In this document: in pieces, positions 13,213 through 21,560 of the stretch | Layout of the letters: every line of letters starts with the position of its first letter | How positions within the stretch are numbered: position 1 is the stretch's first letter | Virus record (IMG/VR): IMGVR_UViG_3300046167_000502 | Coordinates: 1 to 24,908 of that record | Reading direction: 5' to 3' (one strand) | DNA: 24,908 nt | From: a virus | Position numbers and translations under genes: made by a program | Notes under the pieces: generated by a model | What the model was told of the DNA's origin: nothing | Database searches by the model: none | What the model saw: only the letters and a program-made list of their open reading frames with translations

Positions 13213-15939
13213 TTACTGTTCGCAACTAAAACAGTCAGGGAATATCTCGAGTACTGTAGCGTCATTACCACCAGAACTATAGTCAATAACCGTAAAACAT
13301 ATGTCAAGATTAGGGCTACCTGAAATCTTAACAGCATCTCCTAATTGTAAAACCGTTTGAGATGTTACGTATTTAACGTTAGTTCCAGTATCACAGTCTT
13401 CAAGAATGTAATAAGTATCGGTACCTGTACCACCCCATGGTACATCAGTGTCACCATATTCTGTATCAGTATCACCCCATGAACCATCAAGAGGTCCAAC
13501 ACAATCTGCACAATCAATATAAATGCTATTGACATCAGCTTGTTTAGGTTCAAGTGATACAGCAATTACTTCAAAACATGCGTCAGGATTATAAATACCA
13601 CCAACAACTTTTATAGCTTGACCGATGCTAAGTGCAACAGATGATTCAACAATTAGGTAAGCACCTGGTACATCACAGTCTTCAACCTGGTATTTAAATA
13701 CAGGTGGGTTATTGTTTGCACCGCCGCCACCAGTTACATCTACATAATCAATACCTCCACCGTTACCAGTTGGGTTACCAGGGTTTGATGCTATTCTGTA
13801 ATCAAGTAATTTAACTAAGTCAACTTTAACGGTTGCTGTTTCTGTTAAGGGTGCATCATAAACCTTAAGTACTCTGAAGTATGCATTCTTAATAAAGATA
13901 ACATCATCAAATGAAAGCGTGTAAAGGTCTTGTGAATCAATGTTAAAGTAACCTGTAAATATTCTTGCAAAAGGAGAATACAACTCTTGTATGTAAACGT
14001 TCCAATACTTTTCATACATACCTTCACCTAAGTTAGGGTCTACGAAATACGGTGTATCTCTGAACCAGTTAAGGTTTATAGTAGTAGCTACCGATGGAAA
14101 CTCAGAGTACTGTGTAAACCTTGGGTAGTCTGTTGTATTGTGTACATCTGTAGCTCCATCAGTATAGTACCAATCTTCACCAGTACCTTGAGCAGCTAAG
14201 CCGTTCCACCAAAGTAATCTTGGCTTGATACGTAACGGTAGCTTTTCAGGTGCATTATGTTTTGTTAGATTTGCAGGGTCTTCTTTACAAAAGAATGGAA
14301 CTACGAAATCAGATGTCTTTGGGAATCCAGGAACAACATCAACAGGCGTAGGCGCGAATAGTGTATCAATAGTACGTGAATCTTTTAACAAATCATTCTG
14401 GCTATCAAACTGTAACTCACCGTAACCTCTTGAGTTTAACTCTTGGAACGGTTTGTTCTTCATGTCTTCATCTGGCTGGTCTTTGAAATCAATCAATTGT
14501 GATTGCTCAAAGAATATCGGCTTTAGTACAACATCTTTATTAACATCAAGCTTTTCAGTCCAGTCAAAGTTCTGACCGCTACCCATATAATCTTTCCATG
14601 GTTTAATTACAAACTCAAATTCATTTGTAGGTGAAGGTGCCATGATTAACTTAAACTTAGTTAAGATAGACTTTAAGAAGTCTACACACTTAACATCATA
14701 TCTAAGTAGTGTTGAAATATTTACAGTTGGGTCTGGTGTGTTTGTACACTCAAATACACCGTCTGCTAAAATTTCATTGTTACCATTACTATCTTCAACA
14801 TACACTTGAACGTTAACTTGTGAGCTTGAACCCGTTGATTGTTGTAGGGCGCCCGTATAAGAAAGAGAGATAGGTATTGTAATACTACCTATACCTTGAG
14901 GTACTTGAACTAATCCAGTAGTTGCCAGTTCTGTGTTCCCTACTAATATACGTGCTAAATACTTTGGCTTTTGATTAAATAAACCACGACCCATTTCAAA
15001 ATCAAATGAAGTGCTGATAGTATAAACACCATCTGCTGGTACTGAGTATCTACTACTTAGTGGAAAGTAACTGTTAGACGGGTCATTGATTTCGTTAGGA
15101 AACTTTATATAGTCACCACCCTGCGAGTACTGTATGTATTGTCCACCTTGTGTTCTTGCTTCGAATATACCGTCTGTTTCCTCAATTTGTGCTTGTGCTT
15201 CTGTAATACCATCAGTGTAGAGGTTGTAAAAGTAAAGCTCATTAAAAATACTATCAGATGAATATGTGTAACCTGTTTGTTCAAAGATAGCATCGATAAT
15301 AGCTTTAACTCTAATAGTAGGTGTAAGCTGGCTAATGTCTAATGGGTGTGCTGATTTTTGAAATGAAGCATTACCTGAATGTTCGTCTTTTTCTGCAATC
15401 TCAGAGTTTTGTATAACATTACCAACGTCATCGTAATCATAACCTCTGACTGCTAATGCATATCTGATATCACCGCCCTTAAGGGTGCCTATCCAAGAGT
15501 CTTGAACATTTTGAAGTGTTAGTTCATGGTTAAGTCTAGTTAAGTCTAACTGGTCAATTGTAATCTCTCCAATTCTACTTGCAAAGTCTCTGGTCTCTCC
15601 AAAGAATATTACACCTAAATCAATATTAGATGTTTGCTCATTTACGAATGCAGCATTTATACGAATGTGACCTGACTTGTAAAACTCGCCGTCAACGTAC
15701 AATTCGGCTACCACACGCTGCGTAATATCAAAGTCTACAGTGTTAACCTCGTACCACCATTTAAAGACCCTAGAGTTGTTCTGTGTAGCTGGTATACGAA
15801 ACTCTTTACTGAATGCCGAGTTAACAGTTGGAATATCCTTAATGTCTTCTATCGATAGCGTTAGCTTAAGTGGCTGTTCTTCGTACAGGTCCAATTCAAA
15901 CTTGGCGCCCGTACTATCGTATACGTATATTTGTAGCAT
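13213..15939 (-). CDS. Large tail protein (baseplate/tail-tip type) with C-terminal Cys-containing repeats
   Basis: This is a 908-aa protein. The N-terminal 130 residues ('DIKDIPTVNSAFSKEFRIPA', then 'DGEFYKSGHIRINAA') are typical of large tail proteins in Bacteroidota siphoviruses that I would place at the baseplate or tail tip. The central part alternates beta domains, including 'LLRYDVKCVDFLKSILTKF' (about 410-430). The C-terminus has two related modules, at about 748-813 and 843-907. Each reads like '(Y)xxEDCD...L.(I/L)G.A(I/V)K...P..CF.VI...DC..C' and both end in a Cys-x2-Cys pair. It overlaps the preceding gene by 1 nt (TAATG). Exact role, hub or distal tail protein, is not clear. Confidence 0.6.
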   Translation of the reverse strand: MLQIYVYDSTGAKFELDLYEEQPLKLTLSIEDIKDIPTVNSAFSKEFRIPATQNNSRVFKWWYEVNTVDFDITQRVVAELYVDGEFYKSGHIRINAAFVNEQTSNIDLGVIFFGETRDFASRIGEITIDQLDLTRLNHELTLQNVQDSWIGTLKGGDIRYALAVRGYDYDDVGNVIQNSEIAEKDEHSGNASFQKSAHPLDISQLTPTIRVKAIIDAIFEQTGYTYSSDSIFNELYFYNLYTDGITEAQAQIEETDGIFEARTQGGQYIQYSQGGDYIKFPNEINDPSNSYFPLSSRYSVPADGVYTISTSFDFEMGRGLFNQKPKYLARILVGNTELATTGLVQVPQGIGSITIPISLSYTGALQQSTGSSSQVNVQVYVEDSNGNNEILADGVFECTNTPDPTVNISTLLRYDVKCVDFLKSILTKFKLIMAPSPTNEFEFVIKPWKDYMGSGQNFDWTEKLDVNKDVVLKPIFFEQSQLIDFKDQPDEDMKNKPFQELNSRGYGELQFDSQNDLLKDSRTIDTLFAPTPVDVVPGFPKTSDFVVPFFCKEDPANLTKHNAPEKLPLRIKPRLLWWNGLAAQGTGEDWYYTDGATDVHNTTDYPRFTQYSEFPSVATTINLNWFRDTPYFVDPNLGEGMYEKYWNVYIQELYSPFARIFTGYFNIDSQDLYTLSFDDVIFIKNAYFRVLKVYDAPLTETATVKVDLVKLLDYRIASNPGNPTGNGGGIDYVDVTGGGGANNNPPVFKYQVEDCDVPGAYLIVESSVALSIGQAIKVVGGIYNPDACFEVIAVSLEPKQADVNSIYIDCADCVGPLDGSWGDTDTEYGDTDVPWGGTGTDTYYILEDCDTGTNVKYVTSQTVLQLGDAVKISGSPNLDICFTVIDYSSGGNDATVLEIFPDCFSCEQ

Positions 15940-17273
15940 TATCCTCTTTGTATCTTTTGATTGTTTGCAAATTCAACTTGTACATCGTGTTGGAACAGTT
16001 GGTTTCTTGCGTAGGTCTTTTGCGTATAATTACTTGTTAGTATAGTACAAGGCTCCCATCTACCGTCAATGTATATATTAACATTTGTAGACTGGTAAAG
16101 TTCTTGTAGCCATTCTGATACTTCGTCTGACATCCAATCTGATTGCATTGTAACGGTTGTTGTAGCTGTTGAACTGAATGTAGTTTTACCTCTACCGTGC
16201 GATGAGATTGTGAATGAATCAGCACTCCAAGTACCTAGAGTTTTAACAAAGGTATTCTTCTGTGTAGTTACCTGCTCAGTGTTACGTTTATCAAATGTAA
16301 AGTAATCTTTAGCACCCCATTGGTTAATGAAAGATAATTGTATTGGCTCAAAGCGCTGGCATATCTCATCAGTAACTGTAAATGACTTTTGGAATATTAG
16401 GTCGCCTATGTAACCGTCGCTAAATATTTCACCATAGTCAGTACAGTCTGCAATTGTAGTGCCCACACATACATTATAAGAATAGACGCGAACCTGGTAA
16501 GCATCGTAGTTGGCTGCAAGTAGTGTTGAAAGGTTTTGTGGCCCTGCACCTACAGTAGCTATTCTATTAGCATCTGTGAAGCTATCAGTTGCATCATTAC
16601 AATCTGTTCTAACTGAGTTACCATTAGTTTGTGATATAGAGTATACAATGTCTTCAGCTGGTGCACCATTAAGTGTTGTAGTTATACGTACCCAGAACGG
16701 CGCTTGATTATACTCTATATTGTTAGTCTCTACGTTTGGCGCCATGTTAATAAAGCTAAGCGTATGCCAATCTGTTGAACTTACAGGTATTGTGCCCGGA
16801 TAGTTTGTTAAGAAATCGTATGTTGTCGGATACGATACATTAAGGTCTTGTGTAGTCTCACAATCAATAGTATTCGGGTTTGGTATATACTGAGTTAAAT
16901 CTGAATTTAAGGTTCTCCAGTTGTCGTAAGCATTTATAACATTGTACGTAATACCCGGTACACTAAGTGCTATGTTCGTGCCAGTCTCTGTTCCATATGC
17001 AACACGGTACCTGAATAGGGCGCCTGGAGTATCTGCAGCTTTAGCAGTCTCTTCAATAAACAACTGTGAGTTTAAGTAAGATTGTAGTACTCTCTGTACA
17101 TCAAAGATACCAACACCCGCTGCGTTAGGCGGTTGCTTGAAAGTACTTAGGACTTGATTGCTTTCAGTACGTACTTGAAATACGTAACGGTCTGCTGAGC
17201 CGATGCCGTCGACTACAAATACATTCGGTACGTATGCCGAATTGAATGTGTTAGGTGTTTGTGTTAGTGCCAT
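15939..17273 (-). CDS. Structural tail protein, beta-rich
   Basis: This is a 444-aa protein with 'VNAYDNWRTLNSD', 'FEPIQLSFINQWGAKDYFTF' and a C-terminal 'WMSDEVSEWLQELYQSTNVNIYIDGRWEPC' segment. The last part resembles the second half of conserved tail proteins found next to the tape measure region in Bacteroidota phages. Ten cysteines or so are scattered through it. It lies between a gp10-like tail-completion gene and the 908-aa tail protein with 2 nt and -1 nt spacing, so it is likely part of the tail shaft or the distal tail. I do not recognise a named family. Confidence 0.5.
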   Translation of the reverse strand: MALTQTPNTFNSAYVPNVFVVDGIGSADRYVFQVRTESNQVLSTFKQPPNAAGVGIFDVQRVLQSYLNSQLFIEETAKAADTPGALFRYRVAYGTETGTNIALSVPGITYNVINAYDNWRTLNSDLTQYIPNPNTIDCETTQDLNVSYPTTYDFLTNYPGTIPVSSTDWHTLSFINMAPNVETNNIEYNQAPFWVRITTTLNGAPAEDIVYSISQTNGNSVRTDCNDATDSFTDANRIATVGAGPQNLSTLLAANYDAYQVRVYSYNVCVGTTIADCTDYGEIFSDGYIGDLIFQKSFTVTDEICQRFEPIQLSFINQWGAKDYFTFDKRNTEQVTTQKNTFVKTLGTWSADSFTISSHGRGKTTFSSTATTTVTMQSDWMSDEVSEWLQELYQSTNVNIYIDGRWEPCTILTSNYTQKTYARNQLFQHDVQVEFANNQKIQRG

Positions 17274-17275
17274 AA

Positions 17276-17701
17276 TTAAAAGTCTTCGGTAAAGCTTGCG
17301 ATACCGTCTGTAATTGTATTTAAAATATTGTCGTAGTCAAAGAATTTACGTGCTGGTAAACCAAAGCTTCTGTTTCTAAAACCCATACCAATACCGAATG
17401 GTGATACTGTAGGTTGTGTTATACTGCCAAATTCATTGCCAAACGGTTTATGGTAACTTGAAGTGTTGTAGCTTGGTAGCACACCGTAGTTTTGAAAGAA
17501 CCCGTATTCTAACATAGCGAATTCAATTGTGTTTCCATTTACCACATAACCAATAGATTGCTTTAAGGCTCCTGTATCAACGGGAACGTTACGCTTCATA
17601 CTCTCAGTTATTTCACTACCTAACTCTGTAAGTATTGATTGAGGGTCTGAAAGCTCTTCACCTATCTGGCCAAGTTCGGCTGCTAGTTCTTGTGGTGTCA
17701 T
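17276..17701 (-). CDS. HK97 gp10-like tail completion protein
   Basis: This is a 141-aa protein. The stretch 'ESMKRNVPVDTGALKQSIGY' followed by 'FAMLEYGFFQNYGV' and 'LPARKFF' is the classic signature of HK97 gp10-like neck/tail-completion proteins ('vPvDTG.Lr.Si... yg.yve.G....PArpfl'). Such proteins cap the tail and join it to the head connector. The start overlaps the upstream gene by 4 nt (ATGA), so translation is coupled. Confidence 0.78.
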   Translation of the reverse strand: MTPQELAAELGQIGEELSDPQSILTELGSEITESMKRNVPVDTGALKQSIGYVVNGNTIEFAMLEYGFFQNYGVLPSYNTSSYHKPFGNEFGSITQPTVSPFGIGMGFRNRSFGLPARKFFDYDNILNTITDGIASFTEDF

Positions 17702-18168
17702 TTAGCTATTGGTGTGATACAATCGTTTAGTGGTGTTGGTACTTGAATAGTAATCGTTGCCGTCATACCTGCAAGTTCGTCTTGGTACTTTTCCTTGAAT
17801 GGTGTGTAAGTAATCCCAGTTAACTCAATCTCTGGTTGGTCCTTGTAATAGTAGTAAAGGTTTGCTAACACATCATCAATGTATTGTTGGCAGTCAGACT
17901 GAATGCTAATGTAGTTATCGTATACATCACCCTCTTCAGTACGACTCATATCCATTATTATCATGTTGAATGAGTAATTCATTACAGGTCCCTGTCTGTT
18001 GTGTGTCTGAGGTAACAAGAATAAGTAAGGGTAATCTACATGTTGGTCTTTTACACCTAACTGTGATTGTGTCTTTAAGTCTGATAGTTGACCGTAGCCA
18101 AATGATTGCAACATGTAGTGGTCCTCAGTAACTGTTCTGAATCTGTTTATAATTTCTTTATAGGTCAT
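17698..18168 (-). CDS. Neck/tail connector-type structural protein
   Basis: This is a 156-aa protein. 'SFGYGQLSDLKTQSQLGVKD' followed by 'VDYPYLFLLPQTHNR', 'YSFNMIIMDM' and 'DDVLANLYYYY' recalls connector or tail-terminator proteins of about 150 aa seen beside gp10-like proteins. It overlaps both neighbours by 4 nt (ATGA at 18165-18168 and 17698-17701). A tail-terminator role is plausible from size and place; family not certain. Confidence 0.5.
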   Translation of the reverse strand: MTYKEIINRFRTVTEDHYMLQSFGYGQLSDLKTQSQLGVKDQHVDYPYLFLLPQTHNRQGPVMNYSFNMIIMDMSRTEEGDVYDNYISIQSDCQQYIDDVLANLYYYYKDQPEIELTGITYTPFKEKYQDELAGMTATITIQVPTPLNDCITPIAK

Positions 18169-18831
18169 GATTGTCTATTTCTAATTTTACGGGCTTCTTC
18201 TGCAGCCTTCAATGCTTTTTCTTTTTTAATCTGTAGGAAAGTAAGAACCTTTTGTAGTGGCTCCTCTGTTACAATATCCATCTTAAGTATATCTTCACCA
18301 GCCAAGTCTACAATTACTTGATACCAACCTCTACTAACTTCTCTAGGGTCAAATACCTCATCAGTACTTTCAGTTACTTCAAAGTCTGAGTCTTGCAATC
18401 CAAACAAACCAGAGTACTGTTTGTATATGGTGTTACGCCATTTAATAAACTGTTCTATACTGGCCAACCCCTCATCTGCCCAAGGTGTATCTACTTTAAG
18501 TATCTCAAGTATTGCATCTATGTGCTTCTCAACGCCAAGTGCTAAGTAACAATCAAGGTCTACAAACTGACCGAAGTTTAAACTGTTAAAGTCTGGTTGA
18601 TGTACTAGTGTTCTTTTATTAACGGCCGATATAACAAAGCCCATGAAACAATTGCATTGCATCTTCCTCAGCACCATAAAACTCTTCAACAGGAATACCG
18701 CTAATAGCATTTACGACATAAGGCCAATGTTGTTCATTAGTTACATCCCATTTCTGTATAGCAACCCACTCCTTTATAGTTACCCTTTCAGGTATCTTAA
18801 ACCTTATATCGTTTACATTCGCTGTTATCAT
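18165..18831 (-). CDS. Conserved structural-module protein read through a +1 frameshift
   Basis: The frame starting at 18831 encodes 62 residues ('MITANVNDIRFKIPERV' to 'EEDAMQLF') and then runs into a stop at 18619. The next frame continues with 'MGFVISAVNKRTLVHQPDF' to 18165. The join is at TTG TTT CAT GGG (about 18651-18640), where skipping the C at 18645 gives ...QLF-MGFV... for a 221-aa protein. The whole has 'SLNFGQFVDLDCYLALGVEKH' and 'WRNTIYKQYSGLFGL', a pattern I associate with single-chain proteins of Bacteroidota phages near tail genes, perhaps a tail assembly chaperone. An alternative is two genes, with the second starting at the ATG at 18644. A mutation or sequence error is also possible. 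Confidence 0.55.
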
Positions 18832-18863
18832 CTTTAATAAATATAGTTATGCGGGAATATGAA

Positions 18864-19280
18864 CTACACATCTTTGTAAGTCTTGTGTGTTCTAATTTGA
18901 TGTATAACATTTTTAGTTACTCCAAGTTCTGCACACAATTCTTTTTGAGTTTTATTTGAACTTCTAATATAGCGAACATTATCTGTTGTTAGTTTTCTTT
19001 TAGATTTATTGAATTCAATATTCCAATCATTCTTTCTGCCTTTATGTGCACGGCCTCCTTTTTTTAATGCAAGAGCAGCTGTGTTTGAATAAAGGTTATG
19101 GTCAACAGGGTACCCGTATTGTCTCTGTAACTCTCGTTCTCTGCGGCTAACCTCATCAATATCAGTATGTTCTTCGAGTATTTCATAGTCTCCATTCCAT
19201 TCATGTTCTGTCATACGACGTTCTACGTCTACGCTAACGCCAATCTTTCTACGTTCTTCAATGTGATAAATATAATACAT
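18864..19280 (-). CDS. GIY-YIG homing endonuclease with C-terminal helix-turn-helix
   Basis: This is a 138-aa protein. The N-terminal 'YYIYHI' (2-7) and 'KIGVSVDVERRMTEHE' (12-27) fit the GIY-YIG module (first Tyr pair, then KxGxs and Arg), with Glu at about 50 as the probable metal-binding residue and Asn62. Residues of about 112-135 ('TQKELCAELGVTKNVIHQIR') form a helix-turn-helix that would bind the target site. It is free-standing between the terminase and a structural gene, 27-32 nt from both, so it looks like a mobile gene added to the packaging region. It could cut related phage genomes that lack it. Confidence 0.8.
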   Translation of the reverse strand: MYYIYHIEERRKIGVSVDVERRMTEHEWNGDYEILEEHTDIDEVSRRERELQRQYGYPVDHNLYSNTAALALKKGGRAHKGRKNDWNIEFNKSKRKLTTDNVRYIRSSNKTQKELCAELGVTKNVIHQIRTHKTYKDV

Positions 19281-19307
19281 AATAAATCTTTACTTATTAT
19301 ACGCGAA

Positions 19308-20559
19308 TTAGTACCGATTGTTTGGGGAGCCACCTAAAGTTGCGTACGTGCCATAACTTACATTCTGTTTTCTATGGTAGTTTGCAATAGCTAAGCTCAT
19401 GACTACGTCATCATGGAGTCCACTCGGCGCGTTAAATGTGATTGACCTGGTCTTTGGAGAGTATGAATATTCATATACACTAAGTTCAAAAAGTAATGGT
19501 GGAAACAGTTCCTCTGACGGTAACGTTAAAGCACTCTCATTTAAGTCTAACACGAGACCTTCAATAATCTCTTGCTTAGATTTGTTAGAGGTGTTGAACG
19601 GGTGTGTGTCCCTCCATTTATCCTTAATCTGTTGGTGTATTACATCACCTATCGAGTTCTTCTCTACAAGCACGGTTGCGTTAAACTGTTTTATGAGTTT
19701 TAACATATCCTGCACCATCCCAGACCAATCCTTTGAGTTCTCCCTATACATACCTACTACTTGACCATTGCTGTCGATAAACGTGGCCACAGTGTAATCC
19801 ACTGAACGCCCTAAATCTATTCCACAATATACCTTTCCTTGAGGCTTCGGGTAACTGTCAAATGTTTTAGTATTGCTTAGGTCGAATACTCCACGGCCGC
19901 TATCTTCAAAGCTACCTTCATATTCCGCTGCAAAAATAGATTGTGGTAATGTTAACCTGGCATTCTCAATTTCTTGCGGGTCAACGAACGGGTTATCTGT
20001 GTAATGCATTCGACAACTTGAATAGTCTGAAGTCTCTGGGTCTGTTGATTGGCCTAAGTCATAATGTTCTTTAAACCAATTCGAACCGCGAGGCGTACTA
20101 ATAAATAAAACCTTCTTACCTCTTACAAGCATGATAGGTCTCAGTACAGCTTTCCATACTTCATCATTCATATAGGCAGCTTCATCTACAACCATGTAGT
20201 CTCCCGTGTTCCCTCTTAAGTTATCCGGTCTTTCAGCTGACTTGAAGTATATCTTCGAACCATTCTTAAACTTGATAGTTACATCTGAACGGTTAGCCGA
20301 CTTAATTAAACCTGATGGGTGTACCGCGTCATACAGTTGCTCGAATACTTTTTTAGCTTGAGCATAGATAGGGCGACACCCAGAATATTTCTGCGCCCGG
20401 TGAATTAATTGCCCAATAAAGAATTACCTGCATTGCAAGGAATGATTTACCCGTTTGACGAGGTGCCACTACCGTTACATACTTTGAAGTATCCTTAATT
20501 AAACTTACTGCTCTTAGCTGACCTTTATGTAAATCAGGTCCTTGCACTATCTTGCTCAT
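19308..20559 (-). CDS. terL: Terminase large subunit, interrupted by a +1 frameshift
   Basis: Two frames join into one 416-aa terminase. The first (20559 to about 20371) has the Walker A motif APRQTGKS at residues 32-39. It runs into FWVSP at 63, then meets a stop at 20353. Skipping the T at 20370 continues in the next frame with IYAQAKKVFEQLYDAV (adenine/coupling segment). That frame has Walker B MVVDEA at 122-127 and the nuclease domain with Asp248 (CGIDLG), Glu299 (VLVEKN) and Asp383-Asp384 (LHDDVV). It is the packaging motor that cuts and pumps DNA. The shift site is TCG CCC TAT, where CCC can slip to CCT. It may be programmed, a recent mutation, or an error; without the shift no working ATPase is made. 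An internal ATG at 20195 cannot supply the Walker A. Confidence 0.8.
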
Positions 20560-20680
20560 ACTCTCTTACTAATAAGGCACGTCCGTAATGCCTGTCTACT
20601 ATTAACCAACCTTGTTCGCCATATTCATTAATGCTCTGCAAGTCTACTCGGTCAACGAACCTATACTCATACTTCTTCAT
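20534..20680 (-). CDS. Small DUF4177-like protein between the terminase subunits
   Basis: This is a 48-aa protein starting MKKYEYRFVDRVDLQS. The 'YEYRFVD...INEYGEQGWLIVD' pattern, with a Gly-Trp pair after a short helix and a basic end, resembles DUF4177 ('YEYkvv...LNelG.eGWElv'). Its role is unknown. It overlaps the end of the small-terminase gene by 14 nt and the start of the large terminase by 26 nt, so it is tightly packed in the packaging operon. Confidence 0.62.
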   Translation of the reverse strand: MKKYEYRFVDRVDLQSINEYGEQGWLIVDRHYGRALLVREYEQDSART

Positions 20681-20993
20681 TGCGGCCCTCCGTATCATTT
20701 ATATCGGGACCAAAGTTAAATGAGATATTTTTAAATAAGTCCGAACCATCGTTGCCTACAACTTCTTGGCGAGCTAACTTAGGAATCACATACTCTGATA
20801 GTCTAATCATTATGTCTAGTGCTTTCTCTGGATTCTCTGCAGCTACGTCGGCCAACCAAACTGACATGTTATCTAAGTTGTTCTCAGTTAGCTTTTGGTA
20901 AGCCTCGCGAATCTCCTTAGTTGTTTTGTTTAGCGTTCCCTTAGGTTTGCCTGCACGGTTTATGTTTGGGTCGTCTCCTGATTTAAATGGCAT
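20667..20993 (-). CDS. Small terminase subunit candidate (DUF5681-like)
   Basis: This is a 108-aa protein. The N-terminus 'MPFKSGDDPNINRAGKPKGT' matches the start of DUF5681-type small proteins ('pf.kG.sGNP.GRPkG..nk'). The middle is a helical section ('TTKEIREAYQKLTENNLDNM') and the end is acidic. Genes of this kind usually stand directly before the large terminase and are likely DNA-recognition small subunits. It overlaps its neighbours on both sides (11 and 14 nt). Confidence 0.65.
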   Translation of the reverse strand: MPFKSGDDPNINRAGKPKGTLNKTTKEIREAYQKLTENNLDNMSVWLADVAAENPEKALDIMIRLSEYVIPKLARQEVVGNDGSDLFKNISFNFGPDINDTEGRNEEV

Positions 20994-21129
20994 CGTCTTC
21001 GTCTTTCTTTTGTTTCTTTAATCTTTTAACAGACTTCTTAAGTGCTGCTATTCCTTCTGCTACACCCTGAGGTGTTGATGATCTGACAGTATACTCTGTA
21101 CCGTTAATCGTTATCTTTTGCTTTATCAT
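20983..21129 (-). CDS. Small basic/acidic protein, 48 aa
   Basis: This 48-aa protein begins MIKQKITINGTEYTVRSSTP, a short beta hairpin ('ITINGTEYTVR'), then a strongly basic helix ('LKKSVKRLKKQKK') and an acidic end. It overlaps the preceding gene by 26 nt and the following one by 11 nt. No function is recognised; the form suits a small nucleic-acid or protein-interaction adaptor. Confidence 0.58.
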   Translation of the reverse strand: MIKQKITINGTEYTVRSSTPQGVAEGIAALKKSVKRLKKQKKDEDDAI

Positions 21130-21319
21130 ATTCAAATAGTATACGTTTTTTTACATTTTCAATACACCTACCACAACTCGTAGTTTTCTTACGTTCACCT
21201 GTAAGGCTATTGTAAAGGTTAAATATATCTTGTAGCTCTGCGGGCGAATACCTGCGGCTCGTTGTTAAGAGTATCTTGTTTTCAGTTACCCATTGTTGTT
21301 GTTCTTGTGTCATACCCAT
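21104..21319 (-). CDS. Small protein with a CxxC motif
   Basis: This is a 71-aa protein. The N-terminal 45 residues are helical and 'TTSCGRCIENVKKRILFEYD' brings a C49-x2-C52 pair in front of a basic helix. Two such small proteins in a row, together with the preceding membrane protein that also has a CxxC pair, form a cluster of short genes upstream of the terminase. An in-frame ATG six nt further in (M3) is an alternative start. The role is unknown. Confidence 0.6.
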   Translation of the reverse strand: MGMTQEQQQWVTENKILLTTSRRYSPAELQDIFNLYNSLTGERKKTTSCGRCIENVKKRILFEYDKAKDND

Positions 21320-21541
21320 TTATAAATATAGTTAGCTAGCACCGCTGAAATAGCAGAGTACAGGATACCTTCAAATCCGTAAGTAACCATCATTGGTATA
21401 ATTGAAATCCAGTAGGCCATACACATATCACAACGGAACGGTTTGTCTGGAAGTTCTGGTAGGTCTAAATGGGTTATGAAATCTACCTACAAGGTGTGCT
21501 AGGCATGCGAACCCTATAATGTATGTTAGTAATTGAATCAT
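21310..21541 (-). CDS. Small membrane protein with CxxC, read through a +1 frameshift
   Basis: From the ATG at 21541 the frame gives 'MIQLLTYIIGFACLAHLVG' (a membrane span) and then RF. Staying in frame ends after 37 aa. At AGA TTT CAT AAC (21484-21473), skipping the C at 21478 continues with 'ITHLDLPELPDKPFRCDMC' (C37-x2-C40), AYW and a hydrophobic C-terminal half of two short spans ('ISIIPMMVTYG', 'ILYSAISAVLANYIYKW'), for 76 aa. The 'KPFxCxxCxxYW' signature is one I know from small phage membrane proteins and appears only after the shift. A GTAG duplication beside the site (21483-21490) is another explanation: removing it also restores the frame. It ends 10 nt inside the next gene. Confidence 0.6.
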
Positions 21542-21560
21542 TCGAAATCTATGTTGTTAT

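Noticed and set aside
19399-19764. Plus-strand frame of 121 codons opposite the terminase nuclease domain
   Set aside because: Antisense shadow; the minus strand encodes conserved nuclease residues here.
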